64,000 bases of DNA. Origin: Lysobacter arenosi. GTDB taxonomy: Bacteria > Pseudomonadota > Gammaproteobacteria > Xanthomonadales > Xanthomonadaceae. The position numbers and the translations under genes are program-made. The stretch spans positions 806,001 through 870,000 of the forward strand of contig NZ_CP071517.1 of assembly GCF_016613475.2 (NCBI RefSeq), in the 5' to 3' direction. Shown one piece after another: positions 45,045 to 53,691 of the stretch. The notes under the pieces were generated by a model. It ran no database searches. It worked only from the letters and a program-made list of their open reading frames with translations, and had not been told where the DNA came from. The stretch's first letter is position 1, and each line of letters starts with the position of its first letter.

Positions 45045-46415
45045 TCAGACCGGGAGCACTTCGAGCCGCTCACGCACCGTCGCATCGACGAGATCCCAGT
45101 CCAGCGTCTCGAGCGAGTGGTGGCCGCGTGTCAGTTCGACCAGCAATTCGCGCTGCAGCTGTCCGCGCGCGAACGCGGTGGCGTAGGGCATGCGCTGGAA
45201 GGTGACCATCGAGTAGCGCGGCATGAAACGCCCGGGATGTCGCTCGGCCAGCGTGCGCTCGAGGGCGCGCTGCAGCAGGTAGTCGTCGTTGTCGACGCGG
45301 TCGCGCATCTCCAGGTAGTTTTCCAGCGCCATCGCCTGGATCGCGCGGGCGTTGGGCAAGCGCTCGGCCTGGAAGGCGGCGAACGCGGCGGCACGATCGG
45401 GATTGGCGTCCAAGTGCTCGGCCAGGGCGACGCAGTCCTCGAACGCGCAGTTCATGCCCTGGCCATGGAACGGCACCATCGCATGCGCGGCGTCGCCGAC
45501 CAGGACGGCACGGTCGTCCAGGTGCCAGCGGTCGAGGTAGAGCGTGGCCAGCAGGCCGGCCGGGTTGCGCTCGAAGTCCTGCTCGAGGTTAGGGATCAAT
45601 GCCAGTGCGTCGGCGAAGTCGCGCTCGAACAGCGCGCGTGCCTCGGCGCCGTTGCGCACCGTGGCAAAGCTGGGATCGCCTTCGTTGGGCAGGAACAGCG
45701 TCACCGTGAAGGTGCGCTCGTCGTTGGGCAGGGCGATGCACATGTAGCGGCCGCGCGGCCAGATGTGCAGGGCATTGGGTTCGATGCTGAAGCCGCCGTC
45801 GGCCGAAGGCGGAATCTCCAGTTCCTTGTAGGAGTGGCCGAGGTACTCGGTGCGCTCGCCCAGTTCGGCCTGCGTGGCTATCGCGGTACGCAGCGCCGAA
45901 CCGGCGCCGTCGGCGCCCACGAGCGACACGAACGGGGCTTCGTGCGTGCTGCCATCGCGCGGATCGGCGAAGCGGGCGATGCGAGCGTCGAAATCGACCG
46001 AGGCCAGGCCGCGGTCGAAATGCAGCCGGGCGCCGGCGCGCTCGGCGATGTCGAGCAGGATCACGTTGAGCTCGCCGCGGTGCACCGACCAGATCACTTC
46101 GCTGTCGTCGCGACCGTAGCGCTGCAGGTCGGTGCGGCCATCGAGGAAGTGGACCATGCGCCCGCGCATCATCACCGCGTGCTGCATCACCGCGTCATCG
46201 GCGCCGGCCAGGCGCAGGGCGTGGCGGCCGCGCTCGGCCAGTGCGAGGTTGATCGAGCGGCCACCGAGGTAGCCCTTGAGGCGCGGATCGCCGCGCTTTT
46301 CGAACACGTCCACGCTCCAGCCGCGCTGCACCAGCAGCGTGGCGAGCACGGCACCGGCCAGGCCGGCTCCGATCAGGGTGATGTGCTTGGAAGTGTCGTT
46401 GCTCAAACGGGTCAC
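45045..46415 (-). CDS. kmo: Kynurenine 3-monooxygenase
   Basis: FAD-dependent aromatic hydroxylase that converts L-kynurenine to 3-hydroxykynurenine. 456 residues, read from GTG 46415 (MTRLSNDTSKHITLIGAG). It has the dinucleotide motif GAGLAG at 16-21, GYLGGRSINLALAERGRHAL (KMO signature near residues 50-70), the DG motif VGADGAGSALRTAI, and GDAAHAMVPFHGQGMNCAFEDC for the FAD ribityl contact. The C-terminal membrane-contact helix of eukaryotic KMO is absent, as in bacteria. Follows kynU by 75 bases and precedes sbcB by 2. Confidence 0.95.
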   Translation of the reverse strand: MTRLSNDTSKHITLIGAGLAGAVLATLLVQRGWSVDVFEKRGDPRLKGYLGGRSINLALAERGRHALRLAGADDAVMQHAVMMRGRMVHFLDGRTDLQRYGRDDSEVIWSVHRGELNVILLDIAERAGARLHFDRGLASVDFDARIARFADPRDGSTHEAPFVSLVGADGAGSALRTAIATQAELGERTEYLGHSYKELEIPPSADGGFSIEPNALHIWPRGRYMCIALPNDERTFTVTLFLPNEGDPSFATVRNGAEARALFERDFADALALIPNLEQDFERNPAGLLATLYLDRWHLDDRAVLVGDAAHAMVPFHGQGMNCAFEDCVALAEHLDANPDRAAAFAAFQAERLPNARAIQAMALENYLEMRDRVDNDDYLLQRALERTLAERHPGRFMPRYSMVTFQRMPYATAFARGQLQRELLVELTRGHHSLETLDWDLVDATVRERLEVLPV

Positions 46416-46490
46416 CTATGCGGGTGCTGCGGTTCCTTCTTCATGCCGCCGACTTCCGGCCGCTGAAGAAGACTCGATGGAGGTCGTGGT

Positions 46491-47774
46491 TCAGCCCAGG
46501 TCGCGCCAGGCTTCGGTGGTCCGCACGAACCGCAGGACGTCGGCATAGCGGTTGTAGAGCGGGGCGGGCGAAATGCGGATCACGTCGGGCTCGCGCCAGT
46601 CGCCGAGCACGCCATTGCTGGCCAGGTACTCGAACAGCGCACGGCCACGCTCGCGGCCACCGACCACGCGCAGCGACAGCTGGCAGCCACGGCGCTCGGG
46701 TTGCGACGGCGTGACCACCTGCAGCGTGTCGGCCAGGCGCAAGCGGATCAGCGCCTCCAGGTAGCCGGTGATCTGCAGCGACTTGGCACGCAGCGCCGGC
46801 ATGCCGGCCTGGTCGTACAGTTCCAGCGATGCGCGCAGCGGTGCCAGGCCGAGGATCGGCGGATTGCTGAGCTGCCAGCCCTCGGCGCCCGGCGTGGGCA
46901 CGAACTGCGGACCCATGCGGAAGCGCGTGTCGGCCTCGTGTCCCCACCAGCCGGCAAAGCGCGGACGATCGCTGCTTGCGTGGCGCTCGTGGACGAAACA
47001 GCCAGCGACCGCACCGGGACCGCTGTTGAGGTACTTGTAGTGGCACCACACGGCGAAATCGACGCCGCTGTCGTGCAGCGCCAGTTCGAGGTTGCCCACG
47101 CCATGGGCCAGGTCGAAACCACAGACCGCGCCCTGCGCATGCGCCAGGCGCGCGATCGCGGCCAGGTCGAACGCCTGCCCGGTGCGGTACTGCACGCCCG
47201 GCCACAGCACCAGCGCCAGGCGCGGACCGTGCTCGGCGATGGCGCGTTCGATCGCGCCCATCGAAATGGTGCCGTCGGCTTCGTCCGCTTCCAGCTCGAT
47301 CAGGTCGGTGGCCGGATCGAAGCCGTGGAAACCGATCTGCGAGGCGACGGCATGACGGTCGGACGGAAACGCACCGGCCTCGATCAGGATCGCCGGACGC
47401 TCGCGCGTGGGCCGGTAGAAGCTGACCATCATCAGGTGAAGGTTGACGGTCAGCGTGTTCATCGCGACCACTTCGATGGGCTTGGCGCCGACCAGGCGCG
47501 CCAGCGATTCGCGCACCAGCTGGTGGTAGGCCATCCACTGCGCATCGCCGGTGAAATGGCCCTCGACGGCTTCTGCCGCCCACTTGTCGAGCACTTCCTC
47601 GACGTGGCGACGGGCGCCGCGTGGCTGCAGGCCCAGCGAGTTGCCGACGAAGTAGGCCTGGTCGGCGCCATCGTGCTGCGGGATCAGGAACTGCGCACGC
47701 ATCTCGCGCAGCGGGTCGGCGGCGTCGAGGGCCTGGGCGTATGCGTCGGTGTAGAGGTCTTGCGGAGTGGTCAC
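46491..47774 (-). CDS. kynU: Kynureninase
   Basis: PLP enzyme that cleaves 3-hydroxykynurenine to 3-hydroxyanthranilate and alanine. The 427-residue protein has YFVGNSLGLQPRGARRHVEEVL at the start, the PLP-phosphate contact FPSDRHAVASQI, and CGFDLAHGVGNLEL with the cofactor-binding Asp. The Schiff-base lysine lies in WCHYKYLNSGPGA near residue 244. Full length. Fits kmo (upstream reaction) and the dioxygenase (downstream reaction) in the same operon. The gene follows the ACMS decarboxylase gene by 30 bases. Confidence 0.95.
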   Translation of the reverse strand: MTTPQDLYTDAYAQALDAADPLREMRAQFLIPQHDGADQAYFVGNSLGLQPRGARRHVEEVLDKWAAEAVEGHFTGDAQWMAYHQLVRESLARLVGAKPIEVVAMNTLTVNLHLMMVSFYRPTRERPAILIEAGAFPSDRHAVASQIGFHGFDPATDLIELEADEADGTISMGAIERAIAEHGPRLALVLWPGVQYRTGQAFDLAAIARLAHAQGAVCGFDLAHGVGNLELALHDSGVDFAVWCHYKYLNSGPGAVAGCFVHERHASSDRPRFAGWWGHEADTRFRMGPQFVPTPGAEGWQLSNPPILGLAPLRASLELYDQAGMPALRAKSLQITGYLEALIRLRLADTLQVVTPSQPERRGCQLSLRVVGGRERGRALFEYLASNGVLGDWREPDVIRISPAPLYNRYADVLRFVRTTEAWRDLG

Positions 47775-47804
47775 GAATTCAAGCCTTGCAGTAACTGGAG
47801 TTGT

Positions 47805-48815
47805 TCAAACGAACCGCGCCTTCGACAGCCCCAGCCATTCCAGCGCCGTGCCGTGATAGAGCCGCGCCTGTTCGGCTTCCGTCAGCGTCAGCGCGGCGAT
47901 GCCCGCGCCGGGCTCCTGCTCGCCGAGCGGGAACGGGTAGTCGGTGCCGAGCATCACCCGGTCGACGCCGCAGGTGTCGAGCAGGTACTGCAGCGCACGC
48001 GGATCGGCGACCCAGGAATCGAAGAACAGCTGGCTGAGGTACTCGCGCGGATTGCGCGGATTGTCGGTCGCGACCAGGTCCGGGCGCATGTTGAAGCCGT
48101 GCTCGATGCGGCCGATGGTGTACGGGAAGCTGCCGCCGCCATGGGCCATGCAGACCTTGAGGTTGGGGATGCGCTCGAGCACGCCGCCGAACACCAGGCA
48201 GCAGGCCGCGCGCGACTGCTCGGCCGGCATGCCGACCAGCCAGGGCAGCCAGTATTTGGGCATCGTCGCCGCGCCCATCATGTCCCAGGGGTGCACGAGG
48301 ATGGCCGCGCCGAGTTCGCCGGCGGCCTGGAAGAAATCGAACAGCTCCGGGGCGTCCAGGTTCCAGTCGTTGATGTGGCTGCCGATCTGCACGCCCTGCA
48401 GGCCGAGCTGGTCCATGCAGCGCTCCAGCTCCTGGATCGCCAGGCGCGGCGACTGCAACGGCACCGTGCCGATGCCGGCGTAATGGCGCGGGTAATCGCG
48501 GCAGGCCTGGGCCATGTGTTCGTTGAGCGCCTGGTGCAGTTCCAGCGCGTGGTGCGGCTTGGCCCAGTAGCTGAACATCACCGGCACCGTGCTGATCACC
48601 TGCACCTGCACGCCGAAACGGGCGTAGTCGTCGATGCGCTCCTGCGGGTCCCAGGTCTTGGACCAGATCTCGCGGAAGAATTTGCCGTCCTTGTAGATGC
48701 GATGACGCCCGTCCTCGGTGTGGTGGATCACCGGGAAACGGTCGTCGCCGTACTTGCGCGCCAGGTTGGGCCAGTCGCGGGGCAGGTAGTGGGCGTGCGT
48801 ATCGATCTTCAGCAT
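47805..48815 (-). CDS. 2-amino-3-carboxymuconate-6-semialdehyde decarboxylase (ACMSD)
   Basis: Zinc amidohydrolase-fold decarboxylase; it turns ACMS, the ring-cleavage product of 3-hydroxyanthranilate, into 2-aminomuconate semialdehyde plus CO2 and so diverts it from quinolinate. 336 residues: metal ligands H7 and H9 in DTHAHYLP, H near 174 in LVHPWDMMG, and the Asp near 290 in LGTDYPFPLGEQEPG. IGTVPLQSPRLAIQELERC is the family barrel strand. Seven bases after the dioxygenase gene. CO2 release here gives context for the carbonic anhydrase three genes upstream. Confidence 0.93.
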   Translation of the reverse strand: MLKIDTHAHYLPRDWPNLARKYGDDRFPVIHHTEDGRHRIYKDGKFFREIWSKTWDPQERIDDYARFGVQVQVISTVPVMFSYWAKPHHALELHQALNEHMAQACRDYPRHYAGIGTVPLQSPRLAIQELERCMDQLGLQGVQIGSHINDWNLDAPELFDFFQAAGELGAAILVHPWDMMGAATMPKYWLPWLVGMPAEQSRAACCLVFGGVLERIPNLKVCMAHGGGSFPYTIGRIEHGFNMRPDLVATDNPRNPREYLSQLFFDSWVADPRALQYLLDTCGVDRVMLGTDYPFPLGEQEPGAGIAALTLTEAEQARLYHGTALEWLGLSKARFV

Positions 48816-48822
48816 GTGTGGC

Positions 48823-49353
48823 TCAGGTGTCCGGCATGACGTACTTGGCCGGAGCCGGGTTCAGATGGCCGCACTGCTTGCAGGTGCGGTGCTCGCGCGA
48901 GGAATAGAAGTGGTCGAACACCGGCGGGAAGTCGGTTTCGATGTTCTTCAGCGTGAAGAACTCTTCGTACAGCTTGGTGTTGCACTGTTCGCAGAACCAC
49001 ATCAGGCCGTCGAGCTCGTGCGGCAGGCGGCGGCGCTCGATCACCAGTCCGACCGAGTCGGGCATGCGCTGCGGCGAATGCGGCACGCGCGGCGGCAGCA
49101 GGAAGGTCTCGCCGGCGCGGATCGGGATGTCGCGCACGGCCCCATCTTCCTGGATCCGCAACACCATCTCGCCTTCGAGCTGGTAGAACCACTCGGCACC
49201 TTCGTCCCAGTGGTAGTCGGTGCGCTGGTTCGGGCCGCCGACGATCATCACGATGAAGTCGCCGAGGAAGACCACCTTGTTGCCGACCGGCGGCTTGAGC
49301 AGGTGGCGGTGTTCCTCGATCCAGGCCTGCAGGTTGATGGGGTTGGGCAGCAT
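48823..49353 (-). CDS. 3-hydroxyanthranilate 3,4-dioxygenase
   Basis: Non-heme Fe(II) extradiol dioxygenase that opens the ring of 3-hydroxyanthranilate to ACMS. 176 residues from ATG 49353 ([20 protein letters not shown]). The cupin iron ligands H48, E54 and H92 are visible in [11 protein letters not shown] and PPRVPHSP. The second, rubredoxin-like metal site of bacterial enzymes is complete: C121/C124 and C158/C161. The frame extends upstream into antisense of the RidA gene without homology. Eight bases after the RidA gene. Confidence 0.95.
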   Translation of the reverse strand: MLPNPINLQAWIEEHRHLLKPPVGNKVVFLGDFIVMIVGGPNQRTDYHWDEGAEWFYQLEGEMVLRIQEDGAVRDIPIRAGETFLLPPRVPHSPQRMPDSVGLVIERRRLPHELDGLMWFCEQCNTKLYEEFFTLKNIETDFPPVFDHFYSSREHRTCKQCGHLNPAPAKYVMPDT

Positions 49354-49361
49354 GGGTTCTC

Positions 49362-49802
49362 TCACTCTCCCGCGGGCTTGGCGGGGAAGGCAGCGACGCA
49401 TTTCAGCTCGATCGCGATCGGCGTCGGCAGGGCGGTGATGCCGAGCGTGGTGCGGCACGGCGCGGTGTCGATGTCGGGGAAGTACTCGGCCCAGACCGCG
49501 TTGTAGGCCTTGAAGTCGTGCGCCATGTCGGTCAGGTACACGGTGACGTCGACCAGGTCCTCCCAGCGCGCGCCACTGGCTTCGAGCACGGTGTGCACGT
49601 TGGCGAACACCGCGCGCGTCTGCGCATCGATGTCGTAGCTGATCAGGTGCCCGTCGGCGTCGTGGACATTGCCGACGATGGCATTGCTGGCCGGATCACG
49701 CGGGCCGATGCCCGACAGGAACAGGAGGTCGCCGACGCGGCGCGCATGCGGGTAGGAGCCGACCGGACGCGGCGCGGCACCGGCGCGGATGACGTCGCTC
49801 AT
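49362..49802 (-). CDS. RidA-family protein, probable 2-aminomuconate deaminase
   Basis: 146 residues from ATG 49802 ([24 protein letters not shown]), a YjgF/YER057c/UK114 trimer-forming fold. It has [40 protein letters not shown] and the conserved arginine in [12 protein letters not shown]. RidA proteins usually hydrolyse 2-aminoacrylate-type enamines; those in 3-hydroxyanthranilate meta-cleavage clusters act as 2-aminomuconate deaminase. The specific assignment comes from the neighbours (dioxygenase, ACMSD, semialdehyde dehydrogenase). Its start overlaps the carbonic anhydrase stop by ATGA. Confidence 0.88.
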   Translation of the reverse strand: MSDVIRAGAAPRPVGSYPHARRVGDLLFLSGIGPRDPASNAIVGNVHDADGHLISYDIDAQTRAVFANVHTVLEASGARWEDLVDVTVYLTDMAHDFKAYNAVWAEYFPDIDTAPCRTTLGITALPTPIAIELKCVAAFPAKPAGE

Positions 49803-50470
49803 CGCGGCGAGTCTCCCTTGAACGAATTGACCCGGGCGACCGCGGCCTTGTACAGGCCGTCGAGTGCCTCGAAGCTGTCGACGTTCATGGCCATGTCGTG
49901 GACCAGGCCGTTGCGCAGGCTGTAGACCCAACCGTGCACCGACAGGTCCTGGCCGCGCGACCAGGCATCGCGGACGATCGTGGTCAGGCAGACGTTCTGC
50001 ACCTGCTCGATCACGTTGAGTTCGCACAGGCGGTCGTGGCGCTCGCCCTGCGCCGCATGTTCGATGCACTCGCCGTGTTTGTCGGCGACGTCGGTGACAT
50101 GGCGCAGCCAGTTGTCGGCCAAACCGACGCGCTGGCCGTGCAGCGCCGCGTGCACGCCGCCGCAGCCGTAGTGGCCGACCACCAGGATGCGCTTGACCTT
50201 GAGCACGTCGACCGCGAACTGGATCACCGACAGGCAGTTGAGATCGGTGTGCACGACGACATTGGCGATGTTGCGATGGACGAACACTTCGCCCGGCGCC
50301 ATGTCGATGATCTGGTTGGCCGGCACGCGTGAGTCGGAGCAGCCGATCCACAGGTATTCGGGGGCCTGCTGCTTGGACAGACGCTTGAAGAACTCCGGGT
50401 CCTCGCGGTTGATCCGCTCGGACCACTCGCGGTTCTTTTCCAGCAGGTCGGCGAGGGGGCTTGTGCTCAT
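49799..50470 (-). CDS. Beta-carbonic anhydrase
   Basis: Zinc enzyme that interconverts CO2 and bicarbonate. 223 residues from ATG 50470, which overlaps the aldehyde dehydrogenase stop by ATGA; an ATG three codons upstream is the alternative. Zinc ligands and the Asp-Arg dyad are visible: C44-x-D46-x-R48 in CSDSRVPANQ, then H100 and C103 in VVGHYGCGG. It resembles E. coli Can. It is stitched into the kynurenine operon by overlaps on both sides, so coregulation is expected; capture of CO2 from the ACMS decarboxylase step is a plausible but unproven reason. Confidence 0.93.
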   Translation of the reverse strand: MSTSPLADLLEKNREWSERINREDPEFFKRLSKQQAPEYLWIGCSDSRVPANQIIDMAPGEVFVHRNIANVVVHTDLNCLSVIQFAVDVLKVKRILVVGHYGCGGVHAALHGQRVGLADNWLRHVTDVADKHGECIEHAAQGERHDRLCELNVIEQVQNVCLTTIVRDAWSRGQDLSVHGWVYSLRNGLVHDMAMNVDSFEALDGLYKAAVARVNSFKGDSPR

Positions 50471-51900
50471 TGCTTCCATCCCAGGTTCAGTCCGACGTTC
50501 TTGGCGTCGGTGAAGAAACGCATGGCTTCGAACCCACCCTCACGGCCCATGCCGGAGGCGCCACTGCCGCCGAACGGCGTGCGCAGGTCGCGTTGCAGCC
50601 AGGTGTTGACCCAGACCATGCCGGCGCGCAGGTGCGCGGCGAAATGGTGGGCGCGGTTGAGATCGCGGGTCCAGACCGACGCGGCCAGGCCGTAGTCGCC
50701 GGCGTTCGCCAGTGCCAGGGCTTCGGCATCGTTGTCGAAAGGTTGCAGGGTCACGACCGGGCCGAAGATCTCGTCGCGGTTGCTGGCGCAATCCGGACCG
50801 AGGCCATCGATGACGGTCGGCGCGACGAACCAGCCCGGACGTTCCAGCGCATTGCCGCCGCACAGGACCTGTCCGCCTTCGTCGCGGGCGCGCTGCAGCG
50901 CCGCCATGACCTTGTCGAAGTGCGCCTGCGACACCAGCGGGCCTAGCTGGTTGTCGCCGTCCATCGGATCGCCGACGCGCAGGCCGACGGCGCGTTCAAC
51001 CAGCGTGTCGCGAAACTCGCGATAGATGCTTCGTTCAACCAGGATGCGCGAGCCGCACAGGCAGATCTGCCCGGAGTTCTGGAAAGCCGAACGCACCAGC
51101 GTGTCGAGGTGGTCGCGCCAGTCGCTGTCGGCGAACACCAGGGTGGGGTTCTTGCCACCCAGTTCCAGCGAGACCTTCTTCAGCAGCGGACCGGCCATGC
51201 CGGCGATGCGGCGGCCCACCGCGGTGCTGCCGGTGAACGACACGGCCTTGATGCGCGGATCCACCACCAGCGGCTCGCCGACCTCCGGGCCGAGGCCATG
51301 CGCGATGTTGAGCACGCCCTTGGGGAAGCCGATCTGCGCGGCCAGTTCGCCGAGCATGGTCGCCGTCAGCGGCGTCACCTCCGACGGCTTGGCGACGACC
51401 GTGTTGCCTGCGGCAAGCGCCGGCGCGATCTTCCAGGTAAACAGATACAGCGGCAGGTTCCACGGCGAGATCGTGGCCACCACGCCGAGAGGTTGGCGAA
51501 GCGTGTAGTTCAGCCCGGCCTGGCCGTGGTGCGATTCGCTGGCGAACTGGGTCGCGGCGTGGGCGAAGAAGCGCAGGTTGCTGATCGCGCGCGGGATCTC
51601 CGCCTCGCGTGCCAGTCCGATGGGCTTGCCGCCGTCACGCGATTCGGCGTGGGCGAAATCGTCGAGCCTGGCTTCCAGCGCATCGGCGAGCTTCTCGAGC
51701 CAGCGCGCGCGCTCGCTGTTGGGCAGGGCCGACCAGGCGGGGAAGGCGGCTTCGGCCGCGGTGATCGCGGCCTCTACGTCCGCAGCGTCGCCCCGGGCGA
51801 CTTCAGCGAAGGGTTTGCCGTTGGACGGGTCGATGACTTCGAGCCAGCGGCCCGATGCGGGCTCGCGGGATTGGCCGGCGATGAAGTGACAAAGTCGCAT
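50467..51900 (-). CDS. Aldehyde dehydrogenase, probable 2-aminomuconate 6-semialdehyde dehydrogenase
   Basis: NAD-dependent aldehyde dehydrogenase of 477 residues that would oxidise 2-aminomuconate semialdehyde to 2-aminomuconate. It has TISPWNLPLYLFTWKIAPAL, the cofactor loop KPSEVTP, FTGSTAVGRRIA, the general base in LELGGKNP and the nucleophile cysteine in FQNSGQICLCG. GAGLV-type family members close by include hydroxymuconate-semialdehyde dehydrogenases, so the exact substrate comes from context. The SDR gene ends 62 bases upstream; the stop overlaps the carbonic anhydrase start. Confidence 0.9.
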   Translation of the reverse strand: MRLCHFIAGQSREPASGRWLEVIDPSNGKPFAEVARGDAADVEAAITAAEAAFPAWSALPNSERARWLEKLADALEARLDDFAHAESRDGGKPIGLAREAEIPRAISNLRFFAHAATQFASESHHGQAGLNYTLRQPLGVVATISPWNLPLYLFTWKIAPALAAGNTVVAKPSEVTPLTATMLGELAAQIGFPKGVLNIAHGLGPEVGEPLVVDPRIKAVSFTGSTAVGRRIAGMAGPLLKKVSLELGGKNPTLVFADSDWRDHLDTLVRSAFQNSGQICLCGSRILVERSIYREFRDTLVERAVGLRVGDPMDGDNQLGPLVSQAHFDKVMAALQRARDEGGQVLCGGNALERPGWFVAPTVIDGLGPDCASNRDEIFGPVVTLQPFDNDAEALALANAGDYGLAASVWTRDLNRAHHFAAHLRAGMVWVNTWLQRDLRTPFGGSGASGMGREGGFEAMRFFTDAKNVGLNLGWKQ

Positions 51901-51962
51901 GGCGCTAGCTTAACAGTGCCGCTTGGCCGTGCCTGTGCGTATGTTTCGGGGTTGCCCGGCCC

Positions 51963-52748
51963 TTACAGCGACCTCGTCCGTCCACCATCCACCGGCAGGT
52001 TCACCCCGGTGATGTACGACGCCGCCGGCGAGCACAGGAACGCGATGGCCGCTGCCGTCTCCTGCGGCCGCGCGAAGCGGCGCATCGGGATCTCCGACAC
52101 CATCTTCTCGAACACTTCCTCGCGACTGCGTCCGGTCTTGCTGGCGGTGTTGTCGATGATCTGCTCGATGCGCGGTGTCTCGGTCGAGCCGGGCAGGACG
52201 TTGTTGACGGTGATGCCCTTGGCCGCCACTTCGGTCGCCAGGGTCTTGGCCCATGACGCCACAGCCCAGCGCGTGGTGTTGGAGACGCCCAGGCCCTGCA
52301 GTGGTTCCTTCACCGAGGTCGAGATCACGTTGACGATGCGCCCGTAGCCGTCGCGTTCCATGCCCGGGATCACCGCCCCGGCGAGCACGTGGTTGGCGAT
52401 CAGGTGCTGCCGGTAGGCGGCCTCGAACGCGGCGATCTCGGCGCCATGCACCGGTCCCGGCGGCGGCCCACCGCTGTTGTTGACCAGGATGTGCACCGGC
52501 TGCGCGGCCACGAGCGCCTCGACCTTGGCGCGCAGGGCGTCGGTGTCGGCGCTGTCGACGGCGATCCAGCCGTGCGCCTGCCCGGGCTTCACCGGCAACT
52601 GCCCGGCCGCTTCGCGCAGCCGTTCCTCGCGTCGGGCGAGCAGGGTGACGTTGGCGCCCAGTTCGGCCAGTGCCTTGGCGGTCGACAGGCCGATGCCCTG
52701 GCTGGCGCCGCAGACGAGGGCATGCTTGCCGCTCAGGTCCAGATCCAT
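51963..52748 (-). CDS. SDR-family protein without the YxxxK pair
   Basis: 261 residues with a normal Rossmann start (ALVCGASQGIGLSTAKAL, residues ~9-26), VHILVNNSGGPPPGP and NVLPGSTETPR. Where SDR enzymes carry YxxxK this protein has LGVSNTTRWAVASWAKTLATEV: a lysine is present, but the tyrosine four residues before it is not. The same substitution occurs in a recognised atypical SDR branch, so it may bind NAD(P) and use another acid or not be an oxidoreductase at all. It sits between the PaiB-like gene (3 bases) and the aldehyde dehydrogenase; its link to kynurenine breakdown is unknown. Confidence 0.85.
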   Translation of the reverse strand: MDLDLSGKHALVCGASQGIGLSTAKALAELGANVTLLARREERLREAAGQLPVKPGQAHGWIAVDSADTDALRAKVEALVAAQPVHILVNNSGGPPPGPVHGAEIAAFEAAYRQHLIANHVLAGAVIPGMERDGYGRIVNVISTSVKEPLQGLGVSNTTRWAVASWAKTLATEVAAKGITVNNVLPGSTETPRIEQIIDNTASKTGRSREEVFEKMVSEIPMRRFARPQETAAAIAFLCSPAASYITGVNLPVDGGRTRSL

Positions 52749-52751
52749 GTC

Positions 52752-53384
52752 TCAGTCTCCGTTGGGTTCGTTCATGCGCTCGCGCATCAGCGTGGCGATT
52801 TCGCGGCCGCCTTCGCGCGGGCTGGCATCAAGCTCGCTGGCGACCGATTCGCGATTGGCGAGCGGGTGGTTCTGGCTGAGCTTGAACTTCAGCGTGATCT
52901 GCTCGGCGACGAAGCGGAAGCCGATGATCCCGCGCAGCTGGCTGCGGTGGTCGTCGCGTTCGAACTCGAAGCGCCAGTCCCGACCGACGCTGGCCTCGTG
53001 CTCGCGGCTGAGGCCGTCGACGACACCGGCCAGCGAGGCCTCGTCGTTGAACGTGGTCAGTTGCCCGCGCAGGTGGGCCACGACGTAATTCCAGGTCGGT
53101 ACGCGCGCTTCCTCTTCCTTGTCCGGGTACCACGACGGCGAGACGTAGGCATGGGGGCCGTGGAAGATCGCCAGCGCGGGGCCGTTGTGACGTGCCTGCG
53201 GGTTGGGCCTCGCCCAGTGGCCGATCAGTTCGACGCGGTCGCCTTCGCGGCGATAGAGCACCGGCAGGTGGCTGACGGTAGGTTCGCCGTCGTGCACGGT
53301 GACCAGCGTGATGAAGCGGTCGCGCACGGCCAGCCCGTCGAGCGCCTGCAGGTCGGTTTCAGCAAAGGCGCGCGGCAGGTACAT
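52752..53384 (-). CDS. PaiB-like FMN-binding negative regulator
   Basis: 210 residues from ATG 53384 (MYLPRAFAETDLQALDGL), a split-barrel flavin-binding fold: FITLVTVHDGEPTVSHLPVLY, IGHWARPNPQAR, FHGPHAYVSPSWYPDKEEEARVPTWNYVVAHLRG. RGIIGFRFVAEQITLKFKLSQNHP and the closing helix follow. Bacillus PaiB, a relative, represses sporulation and protease genes; in proteobacteria the role is unclear and the protein may simply bind a flavin. The reading frame extends upstream of this ATG without homology. Four bases after the small unknown gene and three before the SDR gene. Confidence 0.88.
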   Translation of the reverse strand: MYLPRAFAETDLQALDGLAVRDRFITLVTVHDGEPTVSHLPVLYRREGDRVELIGHWARPNPQARHNGPALAIFHGPHAYVSPSWYPDKEEEARVPTWNYVVAHLRGQLTTFNDEASLAGVVDGLSREHEASVGRDWRFEFERDDHRSQLRGIIGFRFVAEQITLKFKLSQNHPLANRESVASELDASPREGGREIATLMRERMNEPNGD

Positions 53385-53388
53385 GCGA

Positions 53389-53691
53389 TCAGCGCCGCGA
53401 TGGCAGCTGCCGCACCATCTGCGCGCGCAGCATGTCGTCGTCACCGCCACTGGGCGGTGCCAGCTCGTCGAGGGCGAAGCCGCGTGAGTTGGCGTCGTCT
53501 TCATCGAGGCCGTCGAGGGCGACAAACTCGGCGTCCATCAGCGCGGCGCGGGCGGTGTCCTCGCTGTCGTAGGGCTGGCTGACGCCGTCACTGTCGAGCA
53601 CTTCGGCCGTGCCGGCATCAAGGACGCGAAGCCGTGCCCAGATCAGGGTGCGGCCGATCGTGGCCAGCCACCATTGGTCGTTGTAGCTCAT
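53389..53691 (-). CDS. Small protein of unknown function
   Basis: 100 residues, not recognised. It is acidic overall with WLATIGRTLIWARLRVLDAG at the start (a small beta sheet), EDTARAALMDAEFVALDGLDEDDA and a tail with PPSGGDDDML. No signal peptide or membrane segment is seen, so it is probably cytoplasmic. Its ATG overlaps the stop of the membrane-protein gene (ATGA), and the PaiB-like gene starts 4 bases after its stop; this coupling supports that it is expressed. Confidence 0.65.
   Translation of the reverse strand: MSYNDQWWLATIGRTLIWARLRVLDAGTAEVLDSDGVSQPYDSEDTARAALMDAEFVALDGLDEDDANSRGFALDELAPPSGGDDDMLRAQMVRQLPSRR

Noticed and set aside
46701..48839. 712-residue open frame opposite kynU and the ACMS decarboxylase
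   Set aside because: Crosses two well-identified genes on the other strand and has no domain of its own.
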